From Candidatus Desulfosporosinus nitrosoreducens (lineage in GTDB: Bacteria; Bacillota; Desulfitobacteriia; Desulfitobacteriales; Desulfitobacteriaceae): DNA of 64,000 nt. Both the position numbers and the translations under genes were made by a program. Location: positions 21,319 through 85,318 of the forward strand of contig NZ_JAVHUW010000040.1 of assembly GCF_030954495.1 (NCBI RefSeq). The letters are read 5' to 3'. The notes beneath the pieces were generated by a model. The model ran no database searches, was not told where the DNA came from, and saw only the letters and a list, made by a program, of their open reading frames with translations. This document shows, in pieces, positions 15,882-26,036 of this stretch; position 1 is the first letter of the stretch; the number at the start of each line of letters is the position of its first letter.

Positions 15882-17003
15882 ATGGAACTGGACAAGGAAA
15901 AACTATTTCGGGCAGCTTTCCGCACAATAAAAGGAGTGGGAAGTCAGCATCTGCGGCAGCTCATTGCTTATTTTGGAAGCGCTGTTCAAGCATGGGAGGC
16001 ATCTCCAAGCGCTTATTCCCCATTGACACCCCAGGGAAAATGGATTAATGAGGTCCTCAGGAGAAAACGAATGATTGACCCTGATAAAATTGGTCTTGAT
16101 CTGCACAATCAAGGAATCAAGATGATTACTCCGCATGAAGCCAATTATCCTGCTTTGCTAAATGAGCTGGCAGATGCGCCTCCACTTTTATATTATCGCG
16201 GCACTCTGGAAAGCAGCTTCGAAGTTTTGGCAATTGTCGGCTCAAGACAAGCAACGTCTTATGGCAAAGCAGCGGCACGCAGGTTGGGCCGCGAAGTGGT
16301 ACTGCAAGGAATGGTGGTCGTCAGCGGGCTGGCCCGGGGAATTGATACAGCCTCTCATCAAGGGGCGCTTGATGGTGAAGGAGTGACCTGGGCTTTTTTG
16401 GGTTGCGGCCTTGACCAAGTTTATCCCCGGGAGAATGGCCGCTTGGCTGAACAAATTGTGGCAAAGGGCGCACTTATTAGTGAGTTTCCCCCAGGCACGC
16501 CACCTCTTGCCGCGAACTTTCCGGCGCGCAATCGGTTGATTAGTGGCTGTGCGCGAGGGGTTGTCGTTGTCGAGGCAGCCGAAAGAAGCGGGGCCATGAT
16601 CACGGTAGACTTTGCCTTGGAGCAAGGGCGGGAGGTCTTTGCCGTTCCCGGACCGATTTTCAGTCCCTTGAGTCGGGGGCCCCACAATTTGTTGCGCCAA
16701 GGAGCTAAAATCGCGACGGAGATTGAAGACATTTGCAGTGAAATATCCATTAGCCCTAAGGCTGAAAACAGACTCGCTTCAAGTTTGGATAATCAACAAT
16801 TGACAAAAAGCCAGATTTCCGAGAATGAGGATCATCAATTAGTTTTGCAACAGTTAAGCGATGTTCCCCTCCACATAGATCAACTTGCTGTGCACTCGTC
16901 ATTATCCGTAGCCGCCCTGTCTTTAGCCTTGCTGGAACTGCAATTAAGAGGAAAAATCAAACAATTGCCGGGACAACATTATGTCTTGGCAAGAGAGTGC
17001 TAG
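15882..17003 (+). CDS. dprA: DNA processing protein DprA (Smf)
   Basis: 373 residues. DprA loads RecA onto incoming single-stranded DNA in natural transformation and is widespread even in species not known to be competent. An N-terminal helix-hairpin-helix/SAM-like region (1-75) precedes the Rossmann-like core, with motifs VGSRQATSYGK, VSGLARGIDTASHQGAL, FLGCGLDQVYPREN, SEFPPGTPP and ARNRLISGCARGVVVVEA. A C-terminal winged helix (about 310-370) completes the full domain set. AAAGGAGGGG precedes the ATG. It sits before topA, the same order as in Bacillus. Confidence 0.95.
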   Translation: MELDKEKLFRAAFRTIKGVGSQHLRQLIAYFGSAVQAWEASPSAYSPLTPQGKWINEVLRRKRMIDPDKIGLDLHNQGIKMITPHEANYPALLNELADAPPLLYYRGTLESSFEVLAIVGSRQATSYGKAAARRLGREVVLQGMVVVSGLARGIDTASHQGALDGEGVTWAFLGCGLDQVYPRENGRLAEQIVAKGALISEFPPGTPPLAANFPARNRLISGCARGVVVVEAAERSGAMITVDFALEQGREVFAVPGPIFSPLSRGPHNLLRQGAKIATEIEDICSEISISPKAENRLASSLDNQQLTKSQISENEDHQLVLQQLSDVPLHIDQLAVHSSLSVAALSLALLELQLRGKIKQLPGQHYVLAREC

Positions 17004-17255
17004 ACATCCGAGGAAAAAGGCGTTAAGATAGGCATTAGTTTTACCGGCATTGACCGAAAGGTTTAGAAGAATCCAATTTGGAGATAAAATCCCTTGATTA
17101 TCAGGCCTTTCATCCGTCAAAGATGTAATTTAGAAGTTTTAACGGCGATAATCATGCGGGTGGAAGGAATAAAAGAAATTAAAATAGTCAAAGTATTAGT
17201 AATTCAGACATTTAAAATCTAAAGAGGATTTTTTAGTTTGTTTTGAGGTGAAATT

Positions 17256-19352
17256 ATGTCGAAAACGCTTGTAATTGTAGAATCTCCAGCCAAAGCTAAA
17301 TCGATCAGCAAATTCCTGGGCAATCGCTACACAGTAAAGGCTTCTATGGGACACCTGCGCGATTTGCCCAAAAGTCAGTTAGGGGTGGATCTGGAGCATA
17401 ACTTTGAACCTAAATATATTGCTATCCGGGGACGAGGAGATTTGATTAAAGATTTACGTACGGCTGCGAAGGGAGCAGATAAAGTTTTTCTGGCTTCTGA
17501 CCCGGATCGTGAGGGGGAAGCTATTGCCTGGCATCTTTCCTATTTGCTGGGACTTAATCAGGGTGACAAAAACCGAATTGAATTTCACGAGATCACAAAA
17601 TCGGCAATTCAGGCGGCTATTAAGCAGCCGCGCGAAGTTGACATGGACCGGGTAGATGCGCAGCAAGCCCGCCGGGTTTTGGATAGATTAGTTGGCTACC
17701 AGTTAAGCCCGCTGCTTTGGAGAAAGATTAAAAAGGGTCTCAGCGCCGGTAGGGTCCAGTCTGTAGCGGTAAGACTTATTGATGATCGTGAAGAGCAGAT
17801 TCGGTCGTTTGTATCAGAAGAATACTGGAGTTTAACCGCCAACCTGGAATCTCAGGGAGGCAGATTTGAGGCCAAGCTGCTCAAGAAAGCGGGGCAAAAA
17901 ATAGCCATTTCCTCAAAAACTGAGATGGAAATGGTCTTAAATGATCTTAAAGGAAAAGATTTTCAAGTTGCGGATGTTCGTTCCAAAGAGAAGAAAAAAC
18001 AGCCCGCTCCGCCCTTCACAACCAGCAGTTTGCAGCAAGAAGCTCATCGCAAATTAGGGTTTTCACCAAAACGAACGATGATGTTGGCTCAACAGCTTTA
18101 TGAAGGACTTGATTTGGGAAAAGAAGGAACCGTGGGTCTGATTACCTATATGCGTACCGATTCTGTTAAAGTGGCTGATGTTGCCCAAGCAGAGGCTAAG
18201 GAATGGATTATAGAGCATTATGGGCCTGACTATTATCCTCCCGAACCCCGTCAGTTTGCCAATAAAGGCCGGTCTCAAGAAGCTCATGAGGCGATTCGCC
18301 CTACTGCCGCCCTGCGTACTCCGGATTTATTGAAAGGAATTTTAACCCGTGATCAATTGCGCTTGTATCGTTTGATTTGGGAACGTTTTATCTCCAGTCA
18401 AATGAGCGTTGCTGTCATGGATACCTTGACTGTTGATATTGGTGTGGGAGATGCCTTATTCCGAGCCAATACTTCAAGTATCCGTTTTGCCGGATTTCTG
18501 GCAGTTTACGAGGAGGGAAAAGACGAAGGAGAGCCTCTTGATGATGAACAAAGCTCCCTGACACTTTCCGTATCTCCGGGCGAAATGTTGCAGCTTATCA
18601 AGCTGCAGGAGAAACAGCACTTTACGGAGCCCCCGCCGCGCTATACTGAGGCCTCGCTGGTACGAAAACTGGAAGAAGAAGGGATTGGCAGGCCCAGCAC
18701 TTACGCGCCAACTATTGAAACTATTCAAACTCGGGGTTATGTTGTCAAAGAAGAAAAACAACTAATTCCCACAGAACTGGGAGACATTGTGATTTCCTTG
18801 CTCAAAGAGCATTTTCCGGATATTGTAAATCTGGAGTTTACGGCCAACTTAGAAGAAAAACTCGATCTAATTGAGGAAGGCAGTGTTCCCTGGAAGTCGG
18901 TTATTAAAGAATATTATTTTCCTTTTTCCGAGACTCTGGCTCTTGCCGAGGAGAGAATCGGCAAAGTTAAGATTGAGGATCAGGTTTCCGATGAACTATG
19001 CGAGAATTGCGGACGGAATATGGTTATTAAGATGGGACGCTATGGTAAATTCCTTGCTTGCCCGGGTTTCCCTGAGTGTCGAAACACGAAACCGCTGCTG
19101 GAACAGGTGGGAGCCAATTGCCCTAAGTGTGCTAAGCCTCTGGTGATTCGCCGTTCTAAGAAAGGCCGCAAATTTTTTGGGTGCAGCGCTTATCCGGAGT
19201 GTGATTTTGTGTCCTGGGAAATGCCGGCTCCGGAGCCTTGCCCCGAATGTCAGGGAATGATGGTTATTAAATCATCTAAACGGCAGAAAAAACATGTCTG
19301 TACGAATCCTGAATGTCGGTTCACTAAAATAATTGATGAAGATTTAGGGTAA
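17256..19352 (+). CDS. topA: DNA topoisomerase I, type IA
   Basis: 698 residues. It relaxes negative supercoils through a 5'-phosphotyrosine intermediate. The Toprim domain starts [13 protein letters not shown] and holds the metal site SDPDREGEA; the catalytic Tyr is in [21 protein letters not shown] marks the central domain. Three Cys4 zinc ribbons end the protein (from about residue 590: [24 protein letters not shown]), the usual number for this group. TTTTGAGGTGAA precedes the ATG. The 252-bp gap upstream is AT-rich; it holds a small AAAATC/GATTTT hairpin with T's near 17213-17234 but no clear promoter. Confidence 0.97.
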   Translation: MSKTLVIVESPAKAKSISKFLGNRYTVKASMGHLRDLPKSQLGVDLEHNFEPKYIAIRGRGDLIKDLRTAAKGADKVFLASDPDREGEAIAWHLSYLLGLNQGDKNRIEFHEITKSAIQAAIKQPREVDMDRVDAQQARRVLDRLVGYQLSPLLWRKIKKGLSAGRVQSVAVRLIDDREEQIRSFVSEEYWSLTANLESQGGRFEAKLLKKAGQKIAISSKTEMEMVLNDLKGKDFQVADVRSKEKKKQPAPPFTTSSLQQEAHRKLGFSPKRTMMLAQQLYEGLDLGKEGTVGLITYMRTDSVKVADVAQAEAKEWIIEHYGPDYYPPEPRQFANKGRSQEAHEAIRPTAALRTPDLLKGILTRDQLRLYRLIWERFISSQMSVAVMDTLTVDIGVGDALFRANTSSIRFAGFLAVYEEGKDEGEPLDDEQSSLTLSVSPGEMLQLIKLQEKQHFTEPPPRYTEASLVRKLEEEGIGRPSTYAPTIETIQTRGYVVKEEKQLIPTELGDIVISLLKEHFPDIVNLEFTANLEEKLDLIEEGSVPWKSVIKEYYFPFSETLALAEERIGKVKIEDQVSDELCENCGRNMVIKMGRYGKFLACPGFPECRNTKPLLEQVGANCPKCAKPLVIRRSKKGRKFFGCSAYPECDFVSWEMPAPEPCPECQGMMVIKSSKRQKKHVCTNPECRFTKIIDEDLG

Positions 19353-19386
19353 ACCATTCCCGAAAAGAAGAGGAGCGAATCGAGAC

Positions 19387-20703
19387 ATGCAGAAGATAAC
19401 CGTTATCGGTGCGGGACTGGCAGGCTCTGAGGCCGCTTGGCAACTGGCCAAACGCGGTGTGAAGGTAGATTTATATGAAATGAGGCCCACTAAATTCACG
19501 CCTGCTCATCATACAGACTTATGCGCGGAATTAGTTTGCAGCAATTCTCTGCGTGCGGCTGGGTTGGAAAATGCCGTGGGCTTATTAAAAGAAGAGATGC
19601 GTCGTTTGGATTCTTTAGTTATGAGTGCAGCGGATCACACTGCAGTACCGGCGGGAGGAGCTTTGGCTGTAGACCGGAACTTATTTTCGGCTGAGATTAC
19701 CCGACGTTTAGAAGAACATCCCAATGTGGCGATCCACAGGGAAGAGGTACACGCCTTGCCGCAAGACGCTATCACGATTGTGGCCAGCGGACCTTTAACC
19801 TCGGACGACCTGGCAAGGGATATCCTCCGGGTAACCGGCGAAGAAGCGCTTTCTTTTTATGACGCGGCGGCTCCCATTGTTACTTATGAATCTATTGATT
19901 TAGATAAAGCTTTTTGGGCATCGAGATACGATAAAGGTGAAGCGGATTATTTAAACTGCCCATTGTCCAAAGAAGACTATGAGCTTTTTTATCAAGAGCT
20001 GATCAATGCTGAAACGGCTGAAATTCAGGGCTTTGAACAAGGTGATGTTTTTGAAGGCTGCCTTCCTATTGAGGTGATGGCAAAGCGTGGAATTCAGACG
20101 TTAACCTTTGGTCCGCTCAAACCGGTAGGACTTCAGGACCCTCGCACGGGGAAAAAGCCTTTTGCCGTTGTTCAACTTCGTAAAGAAAATCAATCAGGGA
20201 CTCTTTTCAATTTAGTAGGCTTTCAAACTCATCTAAAATGGGGTGAACAGAAACGGGTATTTTCTTTAATCCCCGGCTTGGAACGGGCAGAGTTTGCCCG
20301 TTTTGGAGTGATGCACCGCAATACTTTTTTAAACGCTCCCAAAGTTCTTAAAGCGGATTTCAGCTTTACTGGCAGACCGTCACTGTTCTTTGCAGGGCAA
20401 ATGACAGGAGTGGAAGGATATGTGGAATCGGCAGCCAGCGGCCTCCTGGCAGGTCTTAATGCTTGGCGCAAGACCCAACAGCTGGACCCCTTGGTGTTTC
20501 CTGCTGAGACAACTTTAGGAGGATTAGCCCGTCATTTGGAGGGTTCATCCAGTCAGAGCTTCCAGCCCATGAATATTAACTTTGGCCTTCTGCCACCGCT
20601 GCAGGAGAGAATACGAGATAAGCGCCTGAAGAACACTAAAATTTCTCAGAGGTCTTTGGCGGTTTTAAGTGAATTCTGTTCTTTGGAGAATTTAGGGGGG
20701 TAA
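19387..20703 (+). CDS. trmFO: FAD- and folate-dependent tRNA (uracil-54-C5)-methyltransferase
   Basis: 438 residues. TrmFO makes ribothymidine at position 54 of the tRNA T-loop from methylene-tetrahydrofolate and FAD. The N-terminal dinucleotide fold reads [28 protein letters not shown] carries a catalytic Cys; [19 protein letters not shown] near the C-terminus is the second conserved Cys-free FAD segment. It lies 34 bases after topA and 5 bases before xerC, in the order topA-trmFO-xerC-hslVU-codY common to Firmicutes. Confidence 0.96.
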   Translation: MQKITVIGAGLAGSEAAWQLAKRGVKVDLYEMRPTKFTPAHHTDLCAELVCSNSLRAAGLENAVGLLKEEMRRLDSLVMSAADHTAVPAGGALAVDRNLFSAEITRRLEEHPNVAIHREEVHALPQDAITIVASGPLTSDDLARDILRVTGEEALSFYDAAAPIVTYESIDLDKAFWASRYDKGEADYLNCPLSKEDYELFYQELINAETAEIQGFEQGDVFEGCLPIEVMAKRGIQTLTFGPLKPVGLQDPRTGKKPFAVVQLRKENQSGTLFNLVGFQTHLKWGEQKRVFSLIPGLERAEFARFGVMHRNTFLNAPKVLKADFSFTGRPSLFFAGQMTGVEGYVESAASGLLAGLNAWRKTQQLDPLVFPAETTLGGLARHLEGSSSQSFQPMNINFGLLPPLQERIRDKRLKNTKISQRSLAVLSEFCSLENLGG

Positions 20704-20708
20704 GCAAA

Positions 20709-21614
20709 GTGCTAGCCGATGAGGCTTTAAGTCTGTTTGCGGGGTATCAGTATTCCCAAAATCGCTCAGAGCATACTGTGACGGCTTATCAAACCGATCT
20801 TGGTCAGTTTTTTCGTTTTGCCGCCCAGGAGCTTGGTCAGGAACCTGAAACTCTTGAGGCAGATCAGATTGATGTTTATATTGTGCGCAGCTTTCTGGGA
20901 ATATTAACAGACCATGGCTTATCACGCAAAAGTATGGCCCGTAAGCTTGCCGCGCTGAGATCCTTGTTTAAGTTTTTATGCCGTAAGGAGGTTCTCGCCG
21001 TCAATCCGGTGCAGCGCATTGCCAGCCCGAAAGTGGGGAGAAAGCTTCCACACTTTCTCTATCTGGACCAAGTTGAGGGATTACTGAAAGCCTCGGATTG
21101 CACCCAGCTCTTAGGCGCTCGTGATCAAGTGATTATGGAATTGCTTTACGGCTCGGGCTTGAGGGTCAGTGAACTGGTCGGTTTAAACCGGGAAAGCCTG
21201 GACTTAGACAGCGGCTTGCTCAGAGTCCTGGGAAAAGGAAACAAAGAAAGGGTAGTGCCGCTTACTGACTATGCTCGCCGGGCTATTGAAAGCTATCTCA
21301 AAATGCGCAGTGATGATAAAGAAGCCCTGCTGTTAAATTATCAAGGAACTCGTTTGTCCGACCGTTCAGTTCGGCGTATTTTGGATAAACTAGTAACTAA
21401 AGTTTCTCTGGAACAACATGTCCATCCCCATATGCTTCGCCATTCTTTTGCTACCCATCTTTTAGACGGAGGAGCGGACTTAAGAAGTGTCCAGGAATTG
21501 TTGGGACATCAGAAATTGTCGTCAACCCAAATTTATACGCACTTAACGCGGGAACGATTAAAAAATGTTTATGCAAAGGCACATCCCAGAGCCAAGGGGG
21601 CAGAAAACTCTTGA
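20709..21614 (+). CDS. xerC: Tyrosine recombinase XerC
   Basis: 301 residues from a GTG at 20709, five bases after trmFO, with a G-rich binding site overlapping that stop. With XerD it resolves chromosome dimers at dif. The N-terminal SAM-like DNA-binding domain (1-95) is followed by the catalytic domain with Arg in YGSGLRVSELV, Lys in GKGNKERVVP, HMLRHSFATHLL (His-xx-Arg), His in LGHQKLSSTQ and nucleophile Tyr in IYTH. All five active residues are present. Its position, not sequence alone, argues for XerC over XerD or a mobile-element integrase. Confidence 0.92.
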   Translation: MLADEALSLFAGYQYSQNRSEHTVTAYQTDLGQFFRFAAQELGQEPETLEADQIDVYIVRSFLGILTDHGLSRKSMARKLAALRSLFKFLCRKEVLAVNPVQRIASPKVGRKLPHFLYLDQVEGLLKASDCTQLLGARDQVIMELLYGSGLRVSELVGLNRESLDLDSGLLRVLGKGNKERVVPLTDYARRAIESYLKMRSDDKEALLLNYQGTRLSDRSVRRILDKLVTKVSLEQHVHPHMLRHSFATHLLDGGADLRSVQELLGHQKLSSTQIYTHLTRERLKNVYAKAHPRAKGAENS

Positions 21615-21622
21615 GGATAGTG

Positions 21623-21637
21623 AATTTTCACAAAAAG
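21623..21637 (+). promoter_or_regulatory. Possible CodY-binding box
   Basis: AATTTTCACAAAAAG matches the CodY consensus AATTTTCWGAAAATT at 12 of 15 positions. It lies 24 bases before the -35 box of the hslV promoter, in the operon that contains codY, so auto-control is possible. AT-rich sequence makes chance matches common. Confidence 0.25.
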
Positions 21638-21660
21638 TTATAAATTGTCTACAATTGAGC

Positions 21661-21689
21661 TTGACACACAGAAAATGCCCTAGTAAACT
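21661..21689 (+). promoter_or_regulatory. Sigma-A promoter for hslV-hslU-codY
   Basis: TTGACA (21661-21666), 17-base spacer and TAAACT (21684-21689), 19 bases before the hslV start codon. No CIRCE heat-shock element is seen. Confidence 0.7.
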
Positions 21690-21708
21690 GCATTAAGGAG
21701 GGGTTATC

Positions 21709-22239
21709 ATGTTTCATGCAACGACGATAGTCGCAGTGAAGAGAGGGGAACACGTAGCCATTGCGGGGGATGGACAAGTGACCTTTGGTCAGGCTACGGT
21801 GATGAAACATAAAGCCCGGAAAGTACGCCGCTTGTTTCATGGTAAGGTAATTACTGGATTCGCGGGATCTGTAGCGGATGCATTTACACTTTTTGATAAA
21901 TTCGAACAAAAACTCGAAGAATATCATGGGAATTTGCAACGTGCTGCCGTTGAACTGGCCAAGGAGTGGCGAACAGACAAAATGCTCAGGAACCTTGAAG
22001 CGCTGCTCCTGGTTGCAGATACCCAAAATCTCCTGATTGTTTCAGGATCAGGTGAAGTCATTGAGCCTGACGACGGAGTTGCCGCCATTGGGTCCGGGGG
22101 AAACTATGCTTTGGCTGCCGCTCGCGCTTTAGTTAAGCATACAAGTTTATCACCCGTTGAAATTGTACGTGAAGCGATGCTGGTAGCTGCCGGGATTTGT
22201 GTTTACACCAATGAACAAATTAATGTAGAAGAGTTATAG
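21709..22239 (+). CDS. hslV: HslV (ClpQ/CodW) peptidase subunit
   Basis: 176 residues, the normal size. HslV is a proteasome-like dodecameric peptidase opened by HslU. The sequence starts [20 protein letters not shown] and continues with GDGQVTFGQ and [14 protein letters not shown], all family-conserved. Catalysis requires a free N-terminal residue: Thr in most species, after cleavage before TT. Bacillus CodW starts MSSFHATT and is reported to use Ser; here the Ser residues are absent, so Thr5 or Thr6 after removal of MFHA is the expected nucleophile. AAGGAGGGG precedes the ATG. hslU follows 11 bases later. Confidence 0.96.
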   Translation: MFHATTIVAVKRGEHVAIAGDGQVTFGQATVMKHKARKVRRLFHGKVITGFAGSVADAFTLFDKFEQKLEEYHGNLQRAAVELAKEWRTDKMLRNLEALLLVADTQNLLIVSGSGEVIEPDDGVAAIGSGGNYALAAARALVKHTSLSPVEIVREAMLVAAGICVYTNEQINVEEL

Positions 22240-22250
22240 GAGGTGATACT

Positions 22251-23633
22251 ATGGAAAGCTTAACTCCACGGGAAATTGTCCGGGAATTAGACTCATATAT
22301 TGTGGGACAGGATGCGGGAAAGCGGGCTGTTGCTGTCGCTTTGCGCAACCGCTATCGTCGTTCGCGCCTGCCTGAACAACTCCAGGAAGATATTATACCC
22401 AAGAATATCTTAATGATTGGACCAACAGGCGTGGGTAAAACTGAAATTGCGCGGCGTTTGGCTAAGCTTGTGCGGGCCCCTTTCATTAAGGTCGAAGCGA
22501 CGAAATTCACCGAAGTCGGGTATGTAGGCCGGGATGTGGAGTCCATTATTAGAGACTTAGTTGAGATTGCCTTGCGCATGGTCAAAGCAGAGCGTGCCGA
22601 TACGGTTCAGGCTCAGGCAGCAGTCAATGCTGAGAAGCGTTTGCTCGAGCTTTTAGTTCCCGTTAAACATTCCGAGAAATCTTCGGCAAACCCTTTTCAG
22701 ATGTTGTTCGGACAGTCGTCGGAATCGGAAAAGGAAGTCGATGTGAGTCCTGAGATCGAGAAGGAACGGGCGCTGGTTGGCGACCGCCTGCGCCGCGGCG
22801 AACTCGAAGAGAAAATGATTGAGATTTCGGTTGAAGAGACGACCTCACTGACGGATATGTTAGGCGGCAACATGATGGAAATGGGTCTGAATATCCAGGA
22901 TATGGTGTCGGGAATGCTGCCTAAAAAGCATAAGAAGAGGAAAGTGAGCGTCCGAGACGCCCGCAAGATCCTGGTTCACGAAGAAACCCAAAACCTGATT
23001 GATCATGATGAAGCGGTTCAGGAGTCTATTCGCCGCACAGAGCATGAGGGTATTGTCTTCTTGGACGAGATAGATAAGATCGCCGGACGTGAGGGAGCGA
23101 GCGGTCCTGACGTATCGCGGGGAGGTGTGCAGCGTGATATTCTCCCCATTGTCGAAGGGTCTACTGTCGTTACGAAATATGGCCCTGTCAAGACCGATCA
23201 TATACTCTTCATAGCAGCCGGGGCTTTTCACATCAGCAAGCCTTCCGACCTTATACCCGAGCTGCAGGGAAGATTTCCAATCCGGGTGGAACTGGAGTCT
23301 TTAAGTGTTGCGGATTTTAAACGTATTCTCACTGAGCCCCAATCGTCACTGATTAAACAGTACAGTGCTTTATTAGGGACAGAAGGGATAAAGGTGGATT
23401 TTACAGAGAATGCTATTGATGAATTAGCTGAAGTAGCCTATAAAGTAAATTCTACCACTGAAAATATTGGTGCGCGGCGCCTCCATACGATTATTGAAAA
23501 AGTATTAGAGGAATTGTCTTTTGAAGCGTCTGAACTCCCCGAAGACTATACAGTGACAATTAACCGAGAATACGTTCAGCATCGTTTGGGTAATGTAATT
23601 CAAAATCAAGATTTGGCGCGTTATATTTTATAA
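22251..23633 (+). CDS. hslU: HslU (ClpY/CodX) ATPase subunit
   Basis: 460 residues. HslU unfolds substrates and feeds them to HslV. It begins with [20 protein letters not shown], has Walker [10 protein letters not shown], an intermediate domain (about 110-230) that is family-specific, Walker [13 protein letters not shown] and sensor segments including GRFPIRVEL. The C-terminus reads RYIL, the typical hydrophobic tail that docks in HslV. AGGAGGTGATA precedes the start codon. The gap to codY is 42 bases. Confidence 0.97.
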   Translation: MESLTPREIVRELDSYIVGQDAGKRAVAVALRNRYRRSRLPEQLQEDIIPKNILMIGPTGVGKTEIARRLAKLVRAPFIKVEATKFTEVGYVGRDVESIIRDLVEIALRMVKAERADTVQAQAAVNAEKRLLELLVPVKHSEKSSANPFQMLFGQSSESEKEVDVSPEIEKERALVGDRLRRGELEEKMIEISVEETTSLTDMLGGNMMEMGLNIQDMVSGMLPKKHKKRKVSVRDARKILVHEETQNLIDHDEAVQESIRRTEHEGIVFLDEIDKIAGREGASGPDVSRGGVQRDILPIVEGSTVVTKYGPVKTDHILFIAAGAFHISKPSDLIPELQGRFPIRVELESLSVADFKRILTEPQSSLIKQYSALLGTEGIKVDFTENAIDELAEVAYKVNSTTENIGARRLHTIIEKVLEELSFEASELPEDYTVTINREYVQHRLGNVIQNQDLARYIL

Positions 23634-23675
23634 ACATATTTACTGAAGAAGGTTATAAGGAGGGTACCAAAACTT

Positions 23676-24470
23676 ATGGAAAACACATTATTGGAAAAGA
23701 CCAGAGCTATTAACAAGCTCATCCAGCGTGCGGCTGGAAATCCGGTTGATTTTGAAGAGATGGCTAAAGTACTTCGGCAGGCTATTATTGCCAATTGCTA
23801 TATCGTGGGGCGAAGGGGAAAGATTTTAGGCTATAGCTTTATGCATCACTTTGTCTGCGGGACAATGGACGATATTGTTATGCACTCCGAACGTTTTCCG
23901 GAAAGCTATAATGAAGGCCTCATGAAGATCAGCGAGACCAAGACAAACACAACCCAAGTTGCTAACGGCTGCATTTTTGACTGCAATACGTCCTGCCACT
24001 TTAACAATAAAGTGACAACGGTCGTGCCAATTTTAGGCGGGGGCGAACGAGTCGGGACGCTTGTTTTAGCAAAATACGATGAAGAATTTAAGGAAGAGGA
24101 TCTCGTTCTGGCCGAATATGGCGCGACGGTTGTCGGCATGGAAATTTTGCGGGTAAAAGCGGAGCGCGCGGAAGAAGAAGCTCGCAAAAAGGCAGCGGTG
24201 CAAATTGCCGTCGGCACCTTGTCATACTCTGAGCTTGAAGCCGTGGAGCATATCTTTGCTGAACTGGGCGGCGGGGAAGGGCTGCTGGTAGCCAGTAAAA
24301 TTGCAGATCGCGTTGGGATTACGCGTTCGGTTATTGTCAACGCCCTGCGCAAATTTGAATCGGCCGGGGTTATCGAATCGAAGTCGCTGGGTATGAAAGG
24401 GACGTATATTCGAGTATTAAACGATTATCTGCTGGACGAATTAGATAAACATATTAAACACACAAAATAG
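23676..24470 (+). CDS. codY: GTP- and branched-chain amino-acid-sensing repressor CodY
   Basis: 264 residues, the family norm. The N-terminal GAF-like domain (about 1-155) binds isoleucine, leucine or valine and contains [13 protein letters not shown] and [19 protein letters not shown]. The C-terminal winged helix has recognition helix [20 protein letters not shown] followed by [17 protein letters not shown], nearly invariant in CodY. It controls nitrogen, peptide and overflow metabolism. AAGGAGGG lies before the ATG. In Bacillus the flagellar operon follows codY; here it does not. Confidence 0.97.
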   Translation: MENTLLEKTRAINKLIQRAAGNPVDFEEMAKVLRQAIIANCYIVGRRGKILGYSFMHHFVCGTMDDIVMHSERFPESYNEGLMKISETKTNTTQVANGCIFDCNTSCHFNNKVTTVVPILGGGERVGTLVLAKYDEEFKEEDLVLAEYGATVVGMEILRVKAERAEEEARKKAAVQIAVGTLSYSELEAVEHIFAELGGGEGLLVASKIADRVGITRSVIVNALRKFESAGVIESKSLGMKGTYIRVLNDYLLDELDKHIKHTK

Positions 24471-24507
24471 GCTGCCCAAAATAGGCCGTCGGATTGGAGG
24501 TAGTTTC

Positions 24508-24966
24508 ATGGATGAACATGAATATATTTACCAACTGAGACCGCTTGTCATTCCTGGCCTCTTCTTTCTGATTATTTATCCTGTTGTTTTGGGGTGCATC
24601 TATCTGTTCAATAAGATGCCGGGCATAGAATTAAAGGTACTTGCCGGAATTTATATTGTCTCTCTGCTCGGCATCTTGGCATTGTGGATTATCGGGAAAA
24701 GCAAGCGTGTCTTGTTTAAAAATCAGCAGATTATTTTTCGCTCTTTGTTGGGCGACCGCGTTCTGGAACCGAAAGACATACGCCGGGTAGCTTTTTACTT
24801 TGACGGGAAGGGACAGGAAATTGCGCAAATTCGCACAGGAGATGTCTATTATTACATGAGCGAATTTTATTTCCCTTTTCCGGAGCTTATGAGTGATTTG
24901 GAGAATTTTATACGGCAGCATGGCCTGCGCTCGAATCTTCAGAATTATTCAGGACTTAATGAGTAG
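24508..24966 (+). CDS. Two-span membrane protein with PH-like tail, unknown function
   Basis: 152 residues. Two hydrophobic helices (about 13-33 and 44-63) form a hairpin, followed by about 85 hydrophilic, beta-rich residues (RVLFKNQQIIFRSLLGDRVL and onward) whose layout resembles the bacterial PH domain of YdbS-type proteins. Both ends are probably cytoplasmic. GGAGGTAG precedes the ATG. It occupies the position between codY and rpsB where other Firmicutes have flagellar or chemotaxis genes. Function not known. Confidence 0.7.
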   Translation: MDEHEYIYQLRPLVIPGLFFLIIYPVVLGCIYLFNKMPGIELKVLAGIYIVSLLGILALWIIGKSKRVLFKNQQIIFRSLLGDRVLEPKDIRRVAFYFDGKGQEIAQIRTGDVYYYMSEFYFPFPELMSDLENFIRQHGLRSNLQNYSGLNE

Positions 24967-25033
24967 TTTTGCTAAGGTTTTCCGGCGCTTGGCTTGGAAT
25001 CAGCAGCAGATCTTGGGATTTAAGCGTTATTCA

Positions 25034-25062
25034 TTGCATTAAGGCGAATATTATGCTAATCT
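25034..25062 (+). promoter_or_regulatory. Probable sigma-A promoter for rpsB-tsf
   Basis: TTGCAT (25034-25039), 17-base spacer and TAATCT (25057-25062). The leader of about 110 bases holds a hairpin CCTTGC-TTAG-GCGAGG (25112-25127) flanked by AACG/CGTT. Ribosomal protein leaders are often targets of their own product; that is inference here. Confidence 0.5.
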
Positions 25063-25180
25063 ATTTTCAGTGTGGTTAAATAACACACGCAGCGGGATTT
25101 AAACGCCGGTTCCTTGCTTAGGCGAGGTGCGTTGAAGATGAACCTGCGGAGGAAAAAAACAAAGAAAGTGGGTATGTAAA

Positions 25181-25906
25181 ATGGCAGTAATCTCTATGAA
25201 ACAATTGTTGGAAGCAGGTGTTCATTTCGGACACCAAACACGTCGCTGGAATCCTAAAATGGCCCGTTATATCTTCACGGAGCGCAATGGGATCTACATT
25301 ATCGATCTGCAAAAGACTGTCAAAAAAGTGGATGAGGCTTATAATTTTGTGCGCAATCTCGCTACCGAAGGGGGCACTATGCTGTTCGTCGGTACGAAGA
25401 AACAAGCTCAAGAATCCGTTAAGGATGAAGCTGAACGTTGTGGCATGTACTTTGTCAACGAGCGCTGGCTTGGAGGGATGCTGACAAACTTCCAAACGAT
25501 TCAAAAACGGGTAGACCGTTTGCGAGTTTTGGAAAAAATGGAGGCAGACGGAGTTTTTGAGGTGCTCACGAAGAAAGAGGTTTCGGCACTTCGCCATGAA
25601 ATGGAGAAACTGGAACGTTTCTTGGGCGGGATCAAGAATATGAAGAAGCTGCCGGATGCGTTATTTATTGTCGATCCTCGTAAAGAGCGAATTGCGGTGG
25701 CGGAAGCACGCCGTTTGAATATCCCCATTGTCGCTATTGTCGATACAAACTGTGATCCTGACGAGATTGATGTTGTAATTCCGGCGAATGACGATGCTAT
25801 TCGGGCCGTCAAATTGCTGACCGCCAAAATGGCTGATGCTATCATCGAAGGACAACAAGGAAACGCAGATGAAGTCGAAGAAACCGGAGAAATAGCTGAA
25901 GGATAA
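25181..25906 (+). CDS. rpsB: 30S ribosomal protein S2
   Basis: 241 residues. The N-terminus [26 protein letters not shown] is characteristic, and [20 protein letters not shown] and [12 protein letters not shown] follow in order. S2 binds late in assembly of the 30S subunit, where S1 or mRNA docks. The C-terminal tail is acidic and short. The gene is followed by a strong hairpin before tsf, as in many bacteria where rpsB and tsf share a transcript but differ in dose. Confidence 0.98.
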   Translation: MAVISMKQLLEAGVHFGHQTRRWNPKMARYIFTERNGIYIIDLQKTVKKVDEAYNFVRNLATEGGTMLFVGTKKQAQESVKDEAERCGMYFVNERWLGGMLTNFQTIQKRVDRLRVLEKMEADGVFEVLTKKEVSALRHEMEKLERFLGGIKNMKKLPDALFIVDPRKERIAVAEARRLNIPIVAIVDTNCDPDEIDVVIPANDDAIRAVKLLTAKMADAIIEGQQGNADEVEETGEIAEG

Positions 25907-25911
25907 ATTCG

Positions 25912-25951
25912 AAGTTCGAGGCGCGAAATTCGAATACCGCGCCTCGAACTT
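25912..25951. repeat. Perfect 14-bp inverted repeat between rpsB and tsf
   Basis: AAGTTCGAGGCGCG (25912-25925) and its exact reverse complement (25938-25951) enclose a 12-base loop that itself contains a TTCGAA palindrome. No T-run follows. It may be an mRNA-processing or partial termination hairpin, or a dispersed TTCGAGG-type palindromic element. Confidence 0.7.
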
Positions 25952-26036
25952 TGCGTCAAAAACCAAGTACTTTTAAATTAAATAAACTTCGCGCACCGTG
26001 CCTCGGGCAGCGTGCAGCGAATTCGGAGGGTTAACT

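Noticed and set aside
20709..21614. Integrase of a mobile element
   Set aside because: Gene order topA-trmFO-xerC-hslV fits chromosomal XerC, with no attachment repeats or phage genes nearby.
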